A program made the translations under genes and the position numbers. A model generated the notes under the pieces. It did no database searches. It saw nothing but the letters and a program-made list of their open reading frames with translations, and was not told the DNA's origin. Below are positions 15,288 to 19,395 of a DNA stretch of 19,395 nt, piece by piece. This stretch comes from Lachnospiraceae bacterium (lineage in GTDB: Bacteria > Bacillota > Clostridia > Lachnospirales > Lachnospiraceae), in assembly GCA_900755865.1 (NCBI GenBank), contig CAAEHZ010000201.1, positions 1 through 19,395 of the forward strand, in the 5' to 3' direction. Positions within the stretch are counted from its first letter, which is position 1. Each line of letters opens with the position of its first letter.

Positions 15288-15467
15288 TTAATTGGCGCAA
15301 AAATAGCATATGCCTTGTGCAGGCACGGCACATGTGCGCTTCCCTAAACTCGCAAATCCGCGCTGTCGCGCTCCCCGCCCTGCTATCGCAGGGCATTTGC
15401 TCGTTAATAGGCGCAGAAAAACAAATATCGCCTTCGGCGCTGCTTGTTTTTCCTTTGCGCCTATTAT
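15288..15467. repeat. Palindrome-rich intergenic element with three TAATWGGCGCA copies
   Basis: The stretch between the GT2 and glucosaminidase genes has no gene. TTAATTGGCGCA (15288-15299) and TTAATAGGCGCA (15404-15415) are direct copies, and TGCGCCTATTA (15456-15466) is inverted. The last two enclose a large hairpin: AAAAACAA (15417-15424) pairs with TTGTTTTT (15444-15451), and CGCC/GGCG (15429-15439) closes the tip, giving a terminator-like form on both strands. Inside the rest are GCATATGC, GCACATGTGC (15328-15337) and a 7-bp GCCCTGC/GCAGGGC hairpin (15377-15394). This layout suggests a non-coding repeat family (MITE- or REP-like) dispersed in the genome. Confidence 0.7.
15417..15451. terminator. 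Bidirectional terminator-like hairpin after the GT2 gene
   Basis: AAAAACAA, CGCC-TTC-GGCG and TTGTTTTT form a stem with an A-run before and a T-run after on either strand. It lies about 25 bases past the stop codon of the GT2 gene. If active, it would split the operon and reduce read-through into the glucosaminidase gene. Confidence 0.45.
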
Positions 15468-15475
15468 ATCATACC

Positions 15476-16471
15476 TTACTGAATGTGTCTAAGTATTGCG
15501 TGGATTTTGCGGATTGTACGGGGGGCAATCGCGAAAAGGGTATGGTAAGTCTTATTTTTTCCTGTCAGCAGGGGATTTGTCATGGCGTGTAACCAGTTTT
15601 TCCGCATCCATGACACCACCTCTGTATAAAGTGTGTTGGTTTTCCGCATCTGGGCGATGGGCACATGTAAAAGGTAGTCCAGCCGCTGAAAGACGCCAAA
15701 GCGGAACGCTTCCTTCTTTAACCGTGGATATTCCTTTTCCACAAGTTCTTCTGCCATATCCGCGTTTCGCACAATATCCTCGAAAACCCGGGAGAAATTA
15801 TTGGCTCCCTCTTTCCGGGAATTGCTCCCTATCCGGTAAAACACATGATAGCACTGATTCGGCAGAGAAACAATGGGACTGACATCCTCCAGGATCCGAA
15901 GCAGCAAATGAAAATCTTCATTTAAAATGCCTTCTGGAAAAAGTTCTTCCTCAAAAGCCTCTCTTGCTATCAGCTTTGTGCAGAAGGAGCAGTCCCCTCT
16001 GTGCATTAAAAGCTCCCGCAGAAAATTCTCCGCCGGAATACATTCCGGCTTTTCGGGGGGCTCACAGATATCAGGCAGCCGGTGTCCTTCCTGGTCTATC
16101 TCATCCCGCCCCACCTGCGCTGCCTTAACCTGATATTTTTCTATGGCAGCCTCCAAAAGTTCATACATCCGGCTGTCCACATAATCATCACTGTCCACAA
16201 ATCCCAGATACCTGCCTTTTGCCTTTGCAATTCCCAGATTTCTGGCAGAAGAGGAGCCTCCGTTTTCCTTATGAAACACCCGGATTCTGGCATCTGCCTC
16301 CCCCAGCTTGTCGCAGAGCTGTCCGGTTCCATCCGTGGAGCCATCATCCACCAGCAGTATTTCCAGATTTGGATAGGTCTGCCTGCAAAGTGATTCCACA
16401 CATCGGGGCAAATATTCCAATATGTTGTACACGGGCACGATTACACTGATTAGAGGCTTTGCTTCTGCCAT
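15476..16471 (-). CDS. Family 2 glycosyltransferase
   Basis: This is a 331-residue GT-A enzyme with the start at 16471, where AAGGA lies about 10 bases upstream and the product begins MAEAKPLISVIVPVYN. The ATG at 16504 would add 11 residues that are not family-like, and its AAGGA is too close. LLVDDGSTDGT (about 39-49) and FVDSDDYVD (about 91-99) are the nucleotide- and metal-binding motifs, and ENGGSSSARNLG lies between them. The C-terminal third is helical with several aromatic and basic residues but no clear membrane span. It overlaps the preceding GT4 gene by ~22 bases and is followed by the palindromic element. The sugar is unknown. Confidence 0.88.
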   Translation of the reverse strand: MAEAKPLISVIVPVYNILEYLPRCVESLCRQTYPNLEILLVDDGSTDGTGQLCDKLGEADARIRVFHKENGGSSSARNLGIAKAKGRYLGFVDSDDYVDSRMYELLEAAIEKYQVKAAQVGRDEIDQEGHRLPDICEPPEKPECIPAENFLRELLMHRGDCSFCTKLIAREAFEEELFPEGILNEDFHLLLRILEDVSPIVSLPNQCYHVFYRIGSNSRKEGANNFSRVFEDIVRNADMAEELVEKEYPRLKKEAFRFGVFQRLDYLLHVPIAQMRKTNTLYTEVVSWMRKNWLHAMTNPLLTGKNKTYHTLFAIAPRTIRKIHAILRHIQ

Positions 16472-17673
16472 GCCTGATTCATCCTTTCCACATCTTTCTT
16501 CCATTTCCTTTCAGAAATAACAGGTGCTATTGAGCAGGGGCCCGATACCGGTTCCTGATATCGGCACTCTTTTTCCTTTGCCTCTGCATCTTTCAGGAAA
16601 CCTTTCTGCCTACAGAATGCCACCAGTCTTTCCGCTGCATTTTCCCCATTCCATTCCCCGGTGATTGTCCTGATTGCTTCCGTTCCCATTCTTTTACAAA
16701 GTTCCGGATTTCTGACCAGTTCTTCCGTCAGTTCAAACAATCTCTGTTCCTGTCCATCCGGATAAATAAAACCGTTTCCTCCATGCCGAATCAGATAGGG
16801 CACCGCGCCCATCATATGGTCCCCCACAACGGCGCATCCACTGTTCATGGCTTCATTTACCACAGCTCCCCAGCCCTCCTGCCTGTCGCTGGTTGCCAGA
16901 TAAATACTTGCTTTCTCCATCAGTTCCCTGACCTTTTCCGGGGGACAGTATCCGGGAAAACTCACCTCTTCCTGCAATCCGTACTGTTCCACAAGGGCTT
17001 TCGTTTCCTTCTCCAGTTCCCCGCCGCCTATCATATCCAGATGAAAGGAATATCCCTTTTCCTTCAGATATTTTGCTGTTTTTACAGGCAGCTCCGGGTG
17101 CTTCCAGTCAATCATCCGCGCCGCCCAGAGCAGACGAACTTCCGTTTTCTGTTCCATCAGCCTGTCCACATCATACTGTCTGGTTTCGGGAAAATATCCC
17201 CATTTTAACATCTTTCCGGGGTATGCCCTGACAATATGAAAATCCGACGGTACATAAGCCCCGGCGCATAACAGGTAAACCGGCGCCTTCCGATATCTGG
17301 TATGGTCCTGATACTTCTTTTTTAAGCCTCTGGGCGAAACTGCTTTCCACTGCCCTGTTTTGTACAGTCTTTCGCTGTAGCGAATCACAGGTTTCCCGGC
17401 TTTTAGCCTGCCCTGAATATAGCTTTCCTCATCCGTGCCCCCAAGCATCACCACTTCTGCCTCTTCTATCCACCTCCGGCAAAGCTCCGGTTCTTCATAA
17501 TAACATTTCAGATAAGGCTGTTCATTCTTTTCCTTCCAGCCCATCCGGATTCTTTCCTCCGACACCTTTTCTGTCTGAATAAACGCAAACTCTCCATCCA
17601 GAAGCCGGTACATGGCATTACAGAAGGGAATCTGGTGATGATTCAGATAATTGGAAACCATAACAAACTTCAT
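16450..17673 (-). CDS. Family 4 glycosyltransferase (GT-B)
   Basis: The start at 17673 is supported by GGAGG 4 bases upstream and by the native-looking MKFVMVSNYLNHHQIPF; the ATG at 17709 lacks a ribosome binding site. The 407-residue product has the GT4 C-terminal half with LLWAARMIDWKHPE at about 181-194, GGGELEKE near 216-223, SFPGYCPPEKV near 238-248 and QEGWGAVVNEAMNSG with the E-x7-E pair (about E266 and E274). The ATSDRQEGWGAVVNE form occurs in GT4 enzymes of EPS clusters. The last ~40 residues are Lys/Glu-rich and poorly conserved in appearance. It acts in the cytosol on the lipid-linked glycan; donor unknown. Confidence 0.87.
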   Translation of the reverse strand: MKFVMVSNYLNHHQIPFCNAMYRLLDGEFAFIQTEKVSEERIRMGWKEKNEQPYLKCYYEEPELCRRWIEEAEVVMLGGTDEESYIQGRLKAGKPVIRYSERLYKTGQWKAVSPRGLKKKYQDHTRYRKAPVYLLCAGAYVPSDFHIVRAYPGKMLKWGYFPETRQYDVDRLMEQKTEVRLLWAARMIDWKHPELPVKTAKYLKEKGYSFHLDMIGGGELEKETKALVEQYGLQEEVSFPGYCPPEKVRELMEKASIYLATSDRQEGWGAVVNEAMNSGCAVVGDHMMGAVPYLIRHGGNGFIYPDGQEQRLFELTEELVRNPELCKRMGTEAIRTITGEWNGENAAERLVAFCRQKGFLKDAEAKEKECRYQEPVSGPCSIAPVISERKWKKDVERMNQAWQKQSL

Positions 17674-17737
17674 GCTGCCTCCATTCCTGCGCAAAATTCT
17701 ATCCTTCATAAGGATTTCCGTTCCTGCGTGCCGGGCT

Positions 17738-19114
17738 TTATATATGCCTGCTCATTTCTGCATATATTTCCTGCATTTCCTTGTAATTTCGTTCTTTATC
17801 GTGATTATTTCGTGCATGATTTCTTGCATTTTCACAAAACTGCTTTCTTTTTTCAGCATCCGACCACATTTTTATTGTGTCATCCGCTATTGATTTTGCA
17901 ATAATCTTTCCAAATTCTTCCGTTGTTTTGTAAAAATCACATTCGTTATCAAATTCATTTTTTGGAGTTTTAAATCCCTCATACAAAAATCCATCTTTTC
18001 CGCCCTCAAACACGGAACTAATCCCCCCCACATCTGCACTGATACAGGGCACTCCAAGAAGCATTGCTTCCCCCAGTGAATTAGGGGAATTTTCTATGGC
18101 CGAGCAACACACAAACAAATTACTTTTCAAGTATTGCTCCTTCATTTGCTCTCCGCTCAGACGCCCCAGAAAAACAACCTTTTCCTCCAGATTTCCCCGG
18201 CAAATCAACTGTTGCAGATATTTTCCGTAGGCGGAAATTTTCATCCGGTTAAGCAGGCTTCCCTGCCGCAGCAGACTGTTTCCCGCCACATACAGCTTCA
18301 CATCCGGATACTGCTTTTCTATCAGGGGCAATGCTTCCAGCATATAGTGCAGCCCCTTCAGCGGATAATCCCCCTGGCTGACAAAAATGCTGTGAGGAAT
18401 ACAGTTTTCCTCGCTCCATACCCCTTCATAAAATTCCGGTCTGAGGGTTTCATGCAGGGTAGCATACCGTGCTTTCGGATTCCAGCGCTTTGCGTAAAAT
18501 TCATCAAATTTTGTCCGCCCAGCTATGGTTCCGGCAAGTTCCAGTGCTGCCCGCTCCTGCTTTCCCCGCAGTACAAATTTTTCCCGCTGCTTTTTCAGGC
18601 TATCCCGCTTTAAAATATCCCGCAGGGTTGCAGACCGAATCACCTTCTCCGGCAAATTGGCATAATAAGCCTCCGCGTATGCTGTACAAATTCCCTGAAT
18701 ACTAATAAGCAATCCCCCCTTCGGTTCAAACACCTTGCTCATAGCCAAAGTATGGGGGTATTCCGTTCCAAAGCAATGTACCAAATCCGGCTTAAAATCC
18801 GCCAGAATCTTCTGCATCCTTCCTTCCAGCGCTGCATCATACTTTTCCGGACAGGTCATTTTTTCATAAAATCCATAAAATTTCAGGGCAGCCTTTCCCT
18901 CTCTTTTCACCTCTCCCGAAAGAATTTCTTCTCCGGAACCAGTTAAATTTTCCGGCATCGGAGCCGCCACAGCAAGTTCAATGCCACTCTGCCCTCCGTT
19001 TTCCAAAACAGTTTCTGCCAGTCCGGAAAGCCAGCCTTCCTTATTGGAAGCCTCTACTCCCAGTTGTTTTGCAACTGCCGGAAGCATTATATTGCATAGC
19101 CATAAAATTCTCAT
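17738..19114 (-). CDS. Family 4 glycosyltransferase (GT-B) with an AT-rich 3' end
   Basis: AGGAGG 5 bases before the ATG fixes the start. The 458-residue product starts MRILWLCNIMLPAVAKQLG and has PDLVHCFGTEYPH at 109-121, FVSQGDYPLKGLH at 244-256 and IENSPNSLGEAMLLGVP with the E-x7-E pair (E341, E349). DVGGISSVF follows. This is a complete GT4 enzyme longer than the usual 370-400 residues. The final ~85 codons (17738-18000) have hand-counted GC of about 27-33 % in 60-bp steps, against 45-55 % on both sides, and encode Asn/Lys/Glu-rich sequence. This suggests recombination joined a foreign 3' end to the gene. It lies 49 bases after the EpsG-type gene. Confidence 0.88.
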   Translation of the reverse strand: MRILWLCNIMLPAVAKQLGVEASNKEGWLSGLAETVLENGGQSGIELAVAAPMPENLTGSGEEILSGEVKREGKAALKFYGFYEKMTCPEKYDAALEGRMQKILADFKPDLVHCFGTEYPHTLAMSKVFEPKGGLLISIQGICTAYAEAYYANLPEKVIRSATLRDILKRDSLKKQREKFVLRGKQERAALELAGTIAGRTKFDEFYAKRWNPKARYATLHETLRPEFYEGVWSEENCIPHSIFVSQGDYPLKGLHYMLEALPLIEKQYPDVKLYVAGNSLLRQGSLLNRMKISAYGKYLQQLICRGNLEEKVVFLGRLSGEQMKEQYLKSNLFVCCSAIENSPNSLGEAMLLGVPCISADVGGISSVFEGGKDGFLYEGFKTPKNEFDNECDFYKTTEEFGKIIAKSIADDTIKMWSDAEKRKQFCENARNHARNNHDKERNYKEMQEIYAEMSRHI

Positions 19115-19163
19115 CCTAACCTCCTGTACTATTCCGCATTTTACACATATTCATCACACTTAC

Positions 19164-19395
19164 CTAATTAAATATCCAGTTCCTATAGGGCAGAAGCCTG
19201 ATATCCACCGCATACATTCCTTTCAGCAAAAAGACAAAATAAATTCCAAAAGCGCCCACCACAGCCGCCAGACACAGACGGCGCAGAACCTTATTCTCCA
19301 TCTCCCCGATTAATCTGGGCAACAGAAAAATCTGACTGATAATCATATAGTAACCGATTCTGGAAGTTTCCGGCACAAAAGAACCGCAGCAATAG
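19164..19395 (-). CDS. C-terminal part of an EpsG-family polysaccharide polymerase (partial, runs off right edge)
   Basis: The minus-strand frame is open to the window edge and gives 76 residues; no start is inside the window, so this is a 3' partial gene. The visible part has SRIGYYMIISQIFLLPRLIG and a hydrophobic helix (LAAVVGAFGIYFVFLL), and ends LLPYRNWIFN. The closing PYRxWIF is typical of EpsG-like proteins, which are multi-spanning Wzy-like polymerases of exopolysaccharide loci. It would polymerise repeat units outside the membrane. It is the first gene seen of the operon, and the true start of the operon is upstream. Confidence 0.7.
   Translation of the reverse strand, partial: YCCGSFVPETSRIGYYMIISQIFLLPRLIGEMENKVLRRLCLAAVVGAFGIYFVFLLKGMYAVDIRLLPYRNWIFN

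Noticed and set aside
15244..15396. N-terminal extension of the glucosaminidase by 51 codons
   Set aside because: The segment is translated palindromic repeat with Cys/Arg-rich sequence, and the signal peptide starts at 15243.

Overview
The window is one face of a large cell-surface polysaccharide (EPS/capsule or wall-glycan) locus. Every convincing gene lies on the minus strand, so transcription runs from the right edge (19395) to the left. Strong AGGAGG-type ribosome binding sites, short gaps and 1-35 nt overlaps, a lipobox lipoprotein, an EpsG-type polymerase fragment, GH73-like wall hydrolase and an Rpn-type nuclease remnant point to a Gram-positive anaerobe, most likely a gut Lachnospiraceae (Clostridia). 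That assignment is inference from gene style, not from a marker gene.

Right part (19395-15476): the 3' end of an EpsG-family polymerase, then two GT4 and one GT2 glycosyltransferases. The last ~85 codons of the first GT4 gene are sharply AT-rich, which looks like a recombination junction. Next comes a ~180 bp mosaic of palindromes (15288-15467) with no gene. Middle (15243-10683): a secreted GH73-like glucosaminidase, an acidic lipoprotein with an 18-bp tandem repeat, and a Gpi18-like GT-C membrane glycosyltransferase. Core (10705-7179): a PglF/CapD-type UDP-GlcNAc 4,6-dehydratase, a PglC-like phosphoglycosyl transferase and an SDR reductase/epimerase. These three together would make and load the first sugar onto undecaprenyl phosphate. 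Left-middle (7119-2485): a GT2-GtrA fusion, a GT2, a GT4, a small DUF4214-like protein with a TTG start, and a last GT4.

Left end (2388-1): the locus stops and a different kind of gene begins. It is a 640-residue NACHT-type STAND ATPase with its own candidate promoter. It is followed by a 240 bp non-coding stretch holding a strong hairpin, a near-consensus promoter on the opposite strand and three TTTGTCG repeats. At the edge is a 5'-truncated remnant of an Rpn/PD-(D/E)XK nuclease-transposase.

How they could work together (inference): the dehydratase, SDR enzyme and PglC-like transferase start the chain, probably with a 6-deoxy-HexNAc. The cytosolic GT2/GT4 enzymes extend it and EpsG polymerises. 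The GtrB-GtrA fusion plus the GT-C enzyme could form a separate lipid-sugar branch that decorates the polymer outside the cell. No Wzx flippase or chain-length regulator is visible, so the locus must continue beyond the right edge. A 60-bp hairpin repeat occurs twice between operon genes.
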